NCBI GenBank assembly: GCA_973895155.1
Contig: OZ316894.1
Coordinates: 18,352,001 to 18,416,000 of the forward strand
Direction: 5' to 3'
Origin: Marsupella aquatica
Lineage: Eukaryota; Marchantiophyta
DNA: 64,000 bases
Shown here piece by piece: positions 34,556 through 44,980 of this stretch. The translations under genes were made by a program, and so were the position numbers. Below the pieces are notes generated by a model. The model ran no database searches and had not been told where the DNA came from. It saw only the letters and a program-made list of their open reading frames with translations. How positions within the stretch are numbered: the stretch's first letter is position 1; each line of letters starts with the position of its first letter.

Positions 34556-35326
34556 CTACCAAAAAACACAAGCGAAGTTGATCACATTCCCCAACAATAC
34601 CAGAGCAGAGAGGAGTGAGAGAGAGAGAGACCCGGAATGAGCACGGTAGGTCGATTCCATGGGTATAATCGGCATGAGCTCCGACAAATGGGTGCAGGCG
34701 AACGGATCGTTGGTTTCACCTCGGCCACTGGCGTCGTTCGGCCTCCTCGCCATGTCTGCTCCTCGAGGAGAACCAGGAGGAGAAGGAGAAGGAGAAGGTG
34801 AGGGAGAGGGAGAGACTGGTTTTGCCGGCCTCGCCTTTGACGGCGAGGGCGACAATGATGGGCGTCTGCTGGAACTACTGCTCGACGAGGGGCGTCTGTC
34901 AGGTGGCGCGCTTCTAACAGGGGATGGGCTCTTCTTTCCTTTCAAACCATTCGGGTGTTGTTTGCAAACGTTCCCGCCTGGCGCAGGCCCACGAGGGGAC
35001 AATTGAAGTGGCGAAGAAGAGCCGCTGATGGTAGTGGTGACAGTTCCACGCAATCCGTAAGTAGTAGTTGCAGCAGCAACACCACCGCCGGATCCAGCAG
35101 TCTGACGACGGGGAGGAGAATCTCGTGGGGACCTTTTGGGAGCAAACCTTTGCAGGAATGGGTCACTGGTTACCCGATTGTTTCTGGAATGAGGGAATTC
35201 GGGCGATCCCGACCGAGGATATTTTTTGGCCAATGGTCTGCCGAGGCGTGTGAGTTTCACGGGCTTTGCTCCTTTGCTTGGATCTGCACAAGCGGTATAC
35301 AAATCCAATTCAACCCGAGCACTCAT
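34556..35326 (-). CDS. Ser/Pro/Arg-rich predicted protein, function unknown
   Basis: Open frame of 256 codons from ATG 35326. Its N-terminal part has a basic KGAKPVKLTRLGRPLAKKY segment, then Arg/Ser/Pro repeats, Gly/Ala/Thr runs, and a (SP)n block at about residues 165-190 with SSSSSSSRR. It then reads NDPFACTHLSELMPIIPMES, which looks like ordered coding sequence. Composition resembles SR-like or cytoskeleton-associated disordered proteins, but I recognise no domain. The last 30 codons are low-complexity and end at VFW, so a donor probably lies before that. It is upstream of, and on the same strand as, phosphofructokinase. The internal ATG at 34660 (MESTYRAHSG) followed by CTCTG|GTATTG at about 34600 could instead be the PFK first exon, in which case the two genes overlap or are fused. 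Confidence 0.45.
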   Translation of the reverse strand: MSARVELDLYTACADPSKGAKPVKLTRLGRPLAKKYPRSGSPEFPHSRNNRVTSDPFLQRFAPKRSPRDSPPRRQTAGSGGGVAAATTTYGLRGTVTTTISGSSSPLQLSPRGPAPGGNVCKQHPNGLKGKKSPSPVRSAPPDRRPSSSSSSSRRPSLSPSPSKARPAKPVSPSPSPSPSPSPPGSPRGADMARRPNDASGRGETNDPFACTHLSELMPIIPMESTYRAHSGSLSLSLLSALVLLGNVINFACVFW

Positions 35327-36041
35327 TCATACATCCGCAAAGCTTGAACAGAATGGATTGATTGAATGGTTGATTCATCTTGCAGTGCATTGTAAGATGA
35401 TGCCCTTAATATGGCCTTGAAATAGAGTGGAATTGTTTGCTGTGTGGCGTAGGGGTTTTCTCGTTGTGACGTATCACGGATGCACATCTCATGGACACGA
35501 CTGAAGGAAATTCAAAAGGCTGACCTCTCCAAGTATGTTGGCGGTGGGCAAAGAAGGACAATAGAATTGCGGCACGGACTGGGATCATTGCGTCATGATC
35601 AGGTATCATGGATGCACATCTAGAGACAAGACCGAATGAACAAGCTGACAACACCAAGAACATAATTGATGCGTTGCGCATCCACCAAATGACCTTTTCG
35701 CTCAAGAACGAATTTTTTCTTTCGCATTGTATATGTCATGAAGACCAAGACTGTTTGTCGAAGAGGATGAGGAACCTAATCAGGAGGATGATGATCGCTG
35801 TACAGTACCGTCCCACATCTACTGACAGGGATTTTTTTGTTGGTATTTTTCGATTGTAGCATGAACGAAAGAATGAATGATCGCTTCGATCTCTCAATTT
35901 CGGAATTTACGACAATTCATCTATTCATCTATTCATCCATTCTCTCTCTCTCAGGCCATCATTGAAACATTAATTCTCATTCTCTCTTTCTCTCCCTCTC
36001 TCCTTGTCTCAAAAGATTATGAACATCTTGACGAAAGTGGA

Positions 36042-36389
36042 TTAGCCAACGAGATACGGACTCAATGTGGGAGGAGAAGAGGTGAGACCAGTTATGCTCC
36101 TGCATGGAGTCCCTAAGCAGGTCGGTGACGAAGAAGGGGCAGTGAAGATTGGCGATCGACAAGAAGGAACCACGCCGGGTTTGGCCGAGCCTGTGATTCT
36201 CACTGGTTTGGCACCTTTGTTGGAATCACCGTGACTATATGCGATACCCAGACAATGATTTAGAAAGTTCATGAATGCATCGGCGTGAATCTCCTCACCC
36301 AACTCAGCCCTCAGCCTGATCAATTCGACTACGAGAAGAAGACGACCAAGAAGAAGAAGATGCAAGCTACAGACTGAGCATTGAAGCAA
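36042..36389 (-). CDS. Possible paralogous fragment with a KGAKPV motif
   Basis: A minus-strand open frame contains AELGEEIHADAFMNFLNHCL, then DSNKGAKPVRITGSAKPG and a Ser/Pro/Thr-rich tail. The KGAKPV(R/K) segment and its preceding D-S/P-x-K match the start of the frame at 35326, about 0.9 kb away on the same strand. It may be another exon or a duplicated relic of the same gene. No start or splice sites could be fixed. Confidence 0.25.
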   Translation of the reverse strand: MLQCSVCSLHLLLLGRLLLVVELIRLRAELGEEIHADAFMNFLNHCLGIAYSHGDSNKGAKPVRITGSAKPGVVPSCRSPIFTAPSSSPTCLGTPCRSITGLTSSPPTLSPYLVG

Positions 36390-36390
36390 A

Positions 36391-36477
36391 AGATTGTATG
36401 CATCGATTCAAAGGCTAAAGTGCCCAGAGAAAAAGATTGTGTGCATCGATTCAAAGGCTGAAGTGCCCAGAGAAAGG
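36391..36477. repeat. Tandem duplication, 43 bp
   Basis: AGATTGTATGCATCGATTCA begins at 36391 and recurs with two changes at 36434, each copy continuing through AAAGGCTnAAGTGCCCAGAGA. Two nearly identical copies, so recent. Confidence 0.75.
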
Positions 36478-37433
36478 CCGCTGAGCCTCAAGGGGCACGA
36501 AAACTTGCTGATCTGAGACACAAGTAGATTCATGAATTGTCAAGGTTCTGTTTCCTGCGCACACTTTCTCCCCCCTCGACGCCAAACGCACACTCCATTA
36601 AACCTCTATAGCCTTTTCACATGAAGAGGTGCCACCAAGTCCCCCAACTGTTTGAGAATGGTCATGACTCTTGACGACTTTAGCCCTCTTTTGACTGTTG
36701 CAACAGTTTGGGCGGCTGATGTAATTCCACCTCAACAAGGCTTTTATTCCCAGAAACCTTCATAATCAGCAATGAACAATCACCTCTTGGCCTAAACCTT
36801 TTAGCACAAATCAAGTCAAAAGTGGGCCCAATAGAACTCTTCCTCATAAGCCGCAATGAGAAGCTAGAGTTGGGGTCTAGGCTTCTAGAGTGAAACCTCT
36901 AGACTGTGACTCTAAGGCCCCACTAAAATTATGTATCAAAAAAATTAAGAAATTTATGTGAATAAAAAAAACAATGAGATGTTATGAATGTAAAAATGAT
37001 GATAAGGTATGATAATTTTTGTCATCATTTCTATAAATATTCAAAGAATTGGGATGGCTCTATACCAGAGTATGAATAGAAGATAGTTGAAGGAAGTCTT
37101 AGCATTATAAACCTCATCCCTGTTAAAGAACCCGTTAGGAGTACATGAGAGTGATTTCTGGCTTATGGGCTTACACACAAGCTCATTTCAGGCTGGACCA
37201 GTGGGTTTAGGGCTTATTTAGATCCTTTCCTGCTAGCTGAGGGTAGCCACATTGTTGTCATTCACTTTTAAACCGCCAGTGCCACCCCTCAGGTTCTGGT
37301 CATATCCTAACCCCATAGTAAGTAGAACTCTCACTAATAAAATAAGAAAGTTGGCAAAAAAGGGGCTTATTTGTCCCCCCACACTTTGTATGACAGTTGA
37401 GGCTTAAGTTGTCGTGTATGGTTAAGGTGAAAG
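36478..37433. other. Non-coding, no gene recognised
   Basis: No coding frame or RNA gene seen. 'TCTAGAGTGAAACCTCTAGA' at 36885 is a short imperfect inverted repeat. The rest looks like decayed repeat sequence. Confidence 0.45.
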
Positions 37434-37792
37434 TTAGGTCAGGATGATTCCAGATTCCTGCAAAGCTTCTACTCTGATAAAAGGGTATCACATATGATGA
37501 ATATATTTCTGGTCCACAATGGCAGAGTTGTCAACCTTGAGTACCTTTGAAAACACTAAATTTCAGAACAGAGTATTACCACTTGGCCACACTAGTATGA
37601 ACACCTAGCTAGGTAGGTCATGATGATGCCAGATTCTTGCAGAACTTCTACTCTAAAAAAAGGGTATCACATATGATGGATATATTTCTGGTCCACATTG
37701 GCAGAGTTGTCAACCTGGGAACCTTTGAAAACACTCAATTTCATAACAAAGTATTGCCACTAATTGGCCACACTAGTATGAACACCTAGCTC
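37434..37792. repeat. Tandem duplication, 179 bp
   Basis: Two head-to-tail units, 37436-37614 and 37615-37792. Both run from AGGTCANGATGATNCCAGATTC through GGGTATCACATATGATG and TATTTCTGGTCCACA to GAACACCTAGCT. Only scattered differences and small indels separate them, so the duplication is fairly recent. Confidence 0.85.
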
Positions 37793-38721
37793 CTTTCCAT
37801 GACATCCTAGCCCCTCGTTCAAACCTGGCCCTAGCTTTTCTTCTTGCAAGAGTTAAGTGCACCTTGCATATCTTGCATCATGAAGAGCTAGTCCCATTGG
37901 TGTGCTTGGACACTAGAAGGAATCATCCAAAATATTTGGACATGGGCAAATAGATTACATAGGGCATTTGGTTCTAAGATTCGTTTTACTGACATTTGAT
38001 GCGTTGAGAAGACTGCAATATGGAGTGATGGGAAGGACTAGATGGGAGTCACCTAGAAGGATCCACCTGAATGTCTTTTAGAGTGGATTCTTTGAGGACC
38101 ATCACATTCAAGATGGCCCTTAGGTGATGCCATTTGATGGTCCGTGGTTAAGATGAGTGGTACTTTCTCTCTGGATAGGTTTTGCTTATCACTCCTCAAC
38201 TTTAGGTGCTCTTTATGAGCTTACCTTCTATCTTATCTTCCCACAATACTTCTTGGCCTTATGCTAGTTCTCTTAACGGTTTAAAACACTGATTCTTTAA
38301 TTTGCTACTTCGCTTATTTTCCAAAATGGGTTTCACTTTCCTGTCCCCCAAACTAGTCAAAATTGCTAACTTGACCCCAAAACTAATTTAATTATCAAGT
38401 TGCCCCCCATTTTGTAAGTGGGTTGGCTTATCCAGACTAGGCTAACCAGAGATGGCACATAATGGTCTGGAGGCCCCGCTGGAGGCCTACAATTCGTCCA
38501 AGCTAACTCCCTCCTACTGTAACAGTGACGGAAATGAGGGGGATCAAAATTAATGCATTAGTTTTGCTCAAAGATAGTAGTCAGCAACTGTGTTCCGGTG
38601 AGTGTTGGATGGAGAAATCTGGTCAAGGGTGTGAAGGTTGGAAGAGTTAGCATGGGTACACTGCAAGCCTCCATATGTCCATGAACTGATTGCTTGTCAT
38701 GTTAAGCCAATATATACAAAA
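37793..38721. other. Non-coding, repeat-like
   Basis: No gene recognised. At 38330-38410 there are 'CCCCCAAACTAGTCAAAATT' and 'AAGTTGCCCCCCATTTT' strings related to the 'cttgggggca' motifs at 13.6-14.1 kb, suggesting another copy of that dispersed element. Confidence 0.4.
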
Positions 38722-38803
38722 CTAGCCCCATGCCCGTGCCCCATGCCTGTGCGTTGCCCCATGCCAATTTATACAAAACTAGCCCCATCCCATGCGTTGC
38801 ACA
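38722..38803 (-). mobile_element. Two nested Helitron-like 3' ends on the minus strand
   Basis: Read on the minus strand, the sequence CAACATCTTTTGTGCAACGC is followed by ATGGGATGGGG and CTAG (38782-38779), then TTTTGTATAAATTGG. A second CTAG (38725-38722) follows GGGGCACGGGCATGGGG and the same TTTTGTATA flank. The GTGCAACGCAC core and CTAG|T junction match the ends at 16517-16542 and 23528-23553. Two ends one after the other with the same 3' flank suggest a duplicated or extended terminus. Confidence 0.5.
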
Positions 38804-39340
38804 AAAGATGTTGAGGAGAAAAATGATGTTGAAGTGAACAAAAGATGTTGAGGTGATAAAAGATTTTGAGGAGAGAAAAGATGTTAAACCACAATTTGTA
38901 ATACTCATACTCCGGGTGACCCGGAGTACTCACTCAAGAAACCCGACATTCACGAGTGCGGATAGGCGCCCATCAATAGCCCTCCAATCAACCTTCACCA
39001 TAATCTCATCCGCCCATGAAACTCAGTGATCTGCAGCTCATTTTGAAGATCTCATTGAGATCTACGTCCCAGAAAAATTCGCACTAGAAAATGATGCAAA
39101 TGAAGGAGAAAATACTGAAAAACAAATGGGGGCTTCTGATTGGTTGGGCAGGTAAGGGTTGTGGTCATTTTCTCATTTCAACATTTTTCTCTCCTCACAT
39201 TATTTCTCTCCACTATATCTTTTGCTCACCTTGACATCTTTTCTCTCCTCAACCTTTAATTTCTATCACCTCAACATCTTTTTTCTCTCTTTGACATCTT
39301 TTATCACCTCAACATCTTTTGCTCACCTTAAACCACAACT
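38786..39340. repeat. Inverted pair of 'AAAAGATGTTGAGG / ACATCTTTT' arrays around a palindrome
   Basis: The left array (38786-38890) repeats AAAAGATGTTGAGG-type units. The right array (39170-39335) repeats CCTCAACATCTTTT-type units, its inverse. Together they could form a long imperfect stem. Both are bounded on the right by TTAAACCACAA or TAAACCACAA (38886 and 39331). The spacer holds the palindrome at 38908-38928. Confidence 0.65.
38908..38928. repeat. Perfect palindrome, 10-bp arms with one central base
   Basis: TACTCCGGGT, one G, ACCCGGAGTA. GC-rich in an AT-rich spacer, so its occurrence by chance is unlikely. Confidence 0.7.
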
Positions 39341-40761
39341 CCTGGTATTTAAGGGCCCTGCCGTGCAACCGGGGTCCTTTAATTCTGTACTCTGCTGCCC
39401 AAGCCCACCTACCGCTGCTGCCCGAGCCCACCCTCCCGCAACGCTCCGAGCCTCACCTTCCTGACATGCGACATTTGCTCGTGATTGTATGCTAGTCCTG
39501 GGCTCCCTCTCTTGTGCTTATCCTGTGAAGGACTCGAAGATGTCACAAACAGATTTAATTTTTGCACAAATGTTTAGGAATTGCATCCTGCCAGTTGTGT
39601 TGTCCCTTCATCCTCAATGGCGGATGCTTCAAAGCTGTCGTCCTCCATGGCGAATGCATCAAGGTTGTCGTCCTCCCGTCTGCCTCCATGTCCAGTGCTC
39701 AATAGGTAAGGAGAAATTGTAGCATAAAGCCTGCAGCTTGATGCAGGTTCTCACCATGTCTCCGTTCCACTTTCTTGATGTCTGAAGTTTGTGTAATTGA
39801 AGTGACCAAGGTCCCATCTATCTTGTAGCTGTCCAAAGTTGTGGTGTTTTTGTGAAGGGCGATCTGCAATCTAGACTCCAAGGTGATCAGCCGCTGACAA
39901 TTCTTCAAGCTATTTCTCTTGCGTGGTTGCTTTGTGTCGATGCATCGTTGCTTTTATGACGTTCTATCATTCAGGAGTGGGATGATATATAAGGAGAGTC
40001 TGTGAGCTACGCTGTGAGAAGGCAAAGTGAGGAATTTGAGATTGTCAATTTTCCCATGGTCTCTCGGGTGGGTTTGACAGGAGAGCAGAGGAAACAAGAG
40101 GAGATTTCTCTTTTTTGGTTATATACACCATGATATGGGGATGAAGCTCTTAGAGTTATCTCCCACACAACTCGTGAAATCAAGACTTCATTACATCCAA
40201 GATGCCTCTGGTACTTGACTAGAGGAGAAGAAGCCGTTACTTGAGAGCCTAGAGGCAAGGATTGATGACGGCGCGGCGATCCTCACAACTCATATAGATT
40301 CCTATTTCACCGCAATTCAAAGCCACTGTACAACGATGGCTTCCTTTTCTTACATCTCTCGTGAGAAAATCTGTCATACTATGATTTGTTTTTTTCTGAG
40401 ATGTCTCTTGAGAAACCCATGACAGTACGATTCGTTACTTTTCTTAGGTACCTTGAGAGATATAAGGAAAGTCTCCCGATGCAGGTTCTCATCATGAGAC
40501 AAGACTTTTGTTAGATCTCTCCTGAGAAATCAGAGCAAAATTATCTCTTTGTAGCCCAAATTGGTTATCATCCAGTCCAAGCCAATGGTGCCAGCTTATG
40601 CCAAGAGCAATGCTGTGAGATTGAGGTTTTCCTTCAGATTTATCATTGTCCAATTCTACCAACATTCGCAGCCATTTGTAATGCCTTCTTGGCTATGGCC
40701 GCCGACCTTGGAGTAGTAGTCGTGCTCATCGTGCGGACTCTTTTGAGTACTCCTGCTCAAT
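39341..40761. other. Non-coding, no gene recognised
   Basis: Frames at 39489-39722 (plus) and 40007-40258 (minus) have no motif. 'CTCTCNNGAGAAA'-like strings recur between 40360 and 40540 (for example TCTCTCGTGAGAAA and TCTCTCCTGAGAAA), suggesting a degenerate short repeat. Confidence 0.4.
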
Positions 40762-42827
40762 CTATAAGTGCATAAATGCATTTATCCCTTGTTGTAACAT
40801 AACTCAATAAATTACCATGGATAATACATAAAGTAATTTCATGCACTTATCCAGTTGAATCCTTCAATAGGATGACTTGGGGTAAGAATAGTGTGTGGCT
40901 TGAGAGCACATACGGGGAAGTGCACAAATGATTTATTATGCACTTATCAGCACGGCAGTGTTGAGAACATCACCCCATGCAAATGCAATCGTACAGCACT
41001 TTTCTTGTATTGCATAATAGAATATTTTGTCCATCAAAAAAAAATTTATAATACTTTTTTTGGGTATTTCATCTATGCATCACTTAGTCAGTGGAAGCCA
41101 TTGACATGATTGTGCCACTCTACACTGTACACACCAACTAGTATGTGGGTCCAACTCAATTTTTTTAACACATTGGTAATATTGTATTTGTTTGTTTTAC
41201 TAATTCTCTTTCCTGGTCTTTCCTGGTTATCAAGTTTGCCAAAACTCTATGATGTGCCCAAATACAGTGCCAAGAATTTGGAAGGAGCTTTTAGCGTGCT
41301 GCATAATGTTGTCATCCTTTGTTTGTCTCCACCTCTCTCATGTTCTTTTCACCTCTCTATGTATTTCACATTGCAACTCCTCACTGTAGCAATCACCTTG
41401 CTTTTTAGAGTGACAAATTATTCATCACAAGGGTGAGCAACAAACTATCTTGGAGGCAAGGAGCTAGGCAATCACCTCCACTTCATTGTCTTGCAATATT
41501 TTTGTGCAATGGATAATTATGCATTGGACTTGTCTATAAAATTATGAGATGTTTTTAAAAGTATTTGAAGTTTGCATAATAAAAGTTGACATCACTAACA
41601 AACAAATTCATAAACTCAAAAACTATTTATAGCATTGGTTAAATTATAGCATTGTTTTGTGGGGAGACAAGTATACTTTTTGTTTGGAAAGTGTAATTTA
41701 TTCATCATGATTTGTCTAGTAATGACAAAAACAAAATTCTCATCAATTTTAATGGCAAATGGAAACAAAGAAAAAACCCATAAGTGTAGAATCATAATGA
41801 TCATGTTGGGAAGAGAGTAACTTTATACAGAGGCACCTTCATGAGAGAAGAAATATACTAACTTCATTTCTGTTTTTTAAATGTATGTTTTACTAATCAA
41901 TAGAAAGTCATAGCCTTATGTTTGTAGAGATTTTATAATAATAAAATATTTTAATGTTTTGAGAATAATTGATTAGTCTTGAATGTGCAAGTGAGTTTTG
42001 ACATTATGCTTATGACTTTTTTGGTGTGTATTCAAGGAATATGTTTGAATAAGGCCTAGGGGAGCTACAGTGAAGTGGCATACAAGATATTTTTTTAAGA
42101 TTTCTCATGGTGACTACCATCAAGGTAAATGTTTATATCAGTGCATGTTTTTTATGACTAGAATTTGTGTTTATTTGTTATTTGTGAAGTGACTTGATAT
42201 TTTGTCCATTCAATTGACATGAGCAATTTTGTGTGAGTTTGTAGACAAATTTTGGCATCACTAAGAAACAACCCCAAGCTATCATCTGAGCTTGAAATAG
42301 AGGTTTGTTTCTCTCTTTATTCCTCGTTGAATAAATGTGATTGCTAAAGTTGTTCACTCATAAAGCTAAATCAAGCATGGAATCTATCTATACTTTAAAA
42401 TCCAATTTTCACTTATGTAATATTGATCATAATAGTGTTTATTTTCAAATAAATTATCAGATTAGCTAAAAATTTGTAGCATTATCATATATGGATGTGC
42501 AAATATTAGTATATTAATTATTTGCACAACACTTAGAGCTTTTATTTGAATCAACACAATAGATTTATGCAATCTTAACAAAACTATAAGTAATTGTAAT
42601 TTGCAATTTATTTGTAGAAAGCAATGCTCTTGGTAGGTAGATGAGTCTTTTGTAATCTTGTTTCATATTGTTATGGTTATCTTAGGGCATTACATATTAA
42701 GACAGTGAAATTTGCCCTTTGTTGGATTCCAAAAATGAAGAAGTTAGCTCTTTGTACCTAAAATTATTCACTTAAGTTTATTATCAATCGGGTACTATAA
42801 TTATAAGGTCCATATCATATTATTCAA

Positions 42828-43520
42828 GTTAAGGCAATAAACTCTAGTACACACATATGCAGAGGTCGGTGTAATTTTGACCCTAATTGTAACTTCAAAA
42901 TCAATATAAGGTTACAAGTTAAGACATTCTGGTACACACATCCGCAAGGGTCGGTGTATTGTTTGACCCCAGTTGTAACTTCAAAATAAATATAAAGTTA
43001 CAAGTTAAGGCATCCTGGTACACACATCTGCAAGGGTCAGTGTACTGTTTGACCCCAACTGTAACTTATAAAATCAATATAAGGTTACAAGTTAAAGCAT
43101 TCTGATACACACATCCGCAAGGGTCGGTGTATTGTTTGACCCCATTTGTAACTTTAAAATCAATATAAAGTTACAAGTTTAGGCATTCTGGTACACACAT
43201 CTACAAGGGTCGGTGTACTGTTTGACCCCAGTTGTAACTTATAAAATTCATGAATATAAGGTAACTACAAGAACTTAAGACATTCTGGTACACACATCTA
43301 CAAGGGTTAGTGTACTGCTTGACCCTAGTTGTAACTTCAAAATCAAAATTAGGTTATCCGGGAAGGTTACAAGTCAAGGCATTTTGGTACACACATCTAC
43401 AAGGGTCTGTCAACTTAGGGTTTGATCCCATTTGTAACTTCAAAATCAATAAGGTCATAAGTTAAAGCAATTGGTACACATATATTCATGGGTTTGAGTA
43501 TTGTTTGTCAAGTTGTAACT
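42828..43520 (+). repeat. Minisatellite, about eight units of 86-90 bp
   Basis: Units contain GTTACAAGTTAAG, GGTACACACATC, AAGGGTCGGTGTA, TGTTTGACCCCA and TTGTAACTTCAAAATCAAT in that order. GTTACAAGTT recurs at 42911, 42997, 43084 and 43170, with diverged starts near 42828, 43260, 43366 and 43450. Central units are most alike and the outer ones are degenerate, as expected of an array growing by internal amplification. GTTACAAGTT and TTGTAACTT are inverse to each other, so every unit can form a hairpin. Confidence 0.85.
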
Positions 43521-44009
43521 TAAAAACAAGGTTATAATACTCTAGAGTTTACATTCCAAAAATCTAACATTCAATACCATTTCAAAACAATATTTTCATA
43601 ACTAGACCCTTCCACATGTTAACATTGTAATAATCCTTGCATTAAACTTCAATGTAAGTTTCCCATGACCAAACCCTCGCTTATTCACCCCACCTTCCTC
43701 ATGATTTTTCACCCCTATTTATATTTCTAATATTCTTTCCCATTTTACTTGTATGGCGTCAAGAGGTTGAGAGAATGCTTTATATGTTGCTTACCAAGCT
43801 TATTTATTTTATTTTATTGCAATTAAATTACCCTTTAAAATATACCTAATACCCAAGCTGGAGATTTCTCAAATATTGATTTTTTTCAAAGCCGACCTAT
43901 TCCCCAAGTTCTTCTTATTCCTTAGGCACCATAAACGTCATAATCTAGTTATGTCAACATCCAAGCATGGATAGGTCTAGTTTAATAGAGTTGTTTGTGT
44001 CGAGAAGTG

Positions 44010-44275
44010 ACATTACTCTTCACACGAGGTTTCACACACAAAAGCAACATAGATCATTGGATTCAAAACATCTAATGGTGTAAAAGTTCTTTTTGAGCTA
44101 AAAGACCACACAAGTATTCACACACAAAATGAATCTGGATGGTTGGATTCATAACATCTAATGGTAGGAAAACTCATTTTCAGTTGAGAGGCCACACGAG
44201 TCTTCACACGAGTCTTCACACACAAAATGGATGTAGATGGTTGAATTCAAACCATCTAATGGCTGGATATTTACA
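44010..44275. repeat. Triplicate repeat, about 85-100 bp
   Basis: Three units share CACACACAAAA, then GGATGGTTGnATTCAnAaCATCTAATGG, then a TTnAG-rich stretch and CCACACnAGT. ATTCAnAnCATCTAATGG lies at about 44061, 44146 and 44245. An extra CTTCACACGAGT is duplicated between units two and three. Confidence 0.75.
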
Positions 44276-44800
44276 GGGTGACATGGAATTTTGACAGAAT
44301 TTTCAGATTTACAGAAGTCTCTAACTGGACCCGTAAAAATAGTTATTTTCCACCATTTATTTTGTATATTGTTAGGTTCCCAACACTACCGTAGTGCATA
44401 CCATGAATAAGTGCATAACTGATTTCTGGTGCACTTGCCAATAGTATATACCTTGGATAAGTAGTGCAGCACTTATGCACAGTACTTTGTCCCACGGTCT
44501 GACGTGTATGGCCGGAATCCGGCGTCCAAGACGTCAGCAACTCGCAGTCTAGGCAATCTGGGCGGTACCCCCGGTTCCTCCAGGCCGACACCGTACTTTG
44601 TATTAAAGGACCCGGATCGCGTGCGAGGTCCTGAACTCATTCTGTCGACGACCACGATCCACGCTCATGTCGCCTCCTCTTACGATGACCGTCGGATCCA
44701 GAGGAACCGGGGGCCCTTTACGTCGGTCTTGATCACCGAAGCTGCCGTAAATAAGGTACGCACTTCCTAGTCCAGATGGCCGACGGAAAACGAAAATAGA

Positions 44801-44980
44801 ACACGAGATGGCCGATGACGTGGAGGGACGCAAGTGGTCGGAAAGTTTCGACGATGGACGGAAAGAGGAGGCTCTGTACAAAACGAGAATATAACACGAG
44901 ATGGCCGATGACGTGGAGGGACGGAAGTGGTCGGAATGTTTCGACGATGGACGGAAAGAGGAGGATCTGTACTTCGAACG
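44801..44980 (+). repeat. 93-bp tandem duplication present only in copy B
   Basis: ACACGAGATGGCCGATGACG begins at 44801 and again at 44894. The two units differ at only a few positions through GGAAAGAGGAGGNTCTGTAC. Copy A has a single, more diverged version at 24446-24525. Confidence 0.85.

Larger units (their letters stand above)
41050..44375. mobile_element. AT-rich segment of about 3.3 kb, absent from copy A
   Basis: Copy A and copy B align up to TTTTGTCCA (A 24023, B 41026) and resume at CAACA-TACCGTAGTGCATACC (A 24098, B 44382). Between these points copy B holds about 3.3 kb with no match in copy A, very AT-rich, without meaningful open frames, and containing a minisatellite and a triplicate repeat. 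It is most simply an insertion of a non-autonomous element, though a deletion in A is possible. No terminal inverted repeats or target duplication were recognised. Confidence 0.6.

Noticed and set aside
42828-43520. Regular repeat array considered as CRISPR-like
   Set aside because: Units are contiguous minisatellite copies of 86-90 bp without unique spacers, in a eukaryotic nuclear setting.
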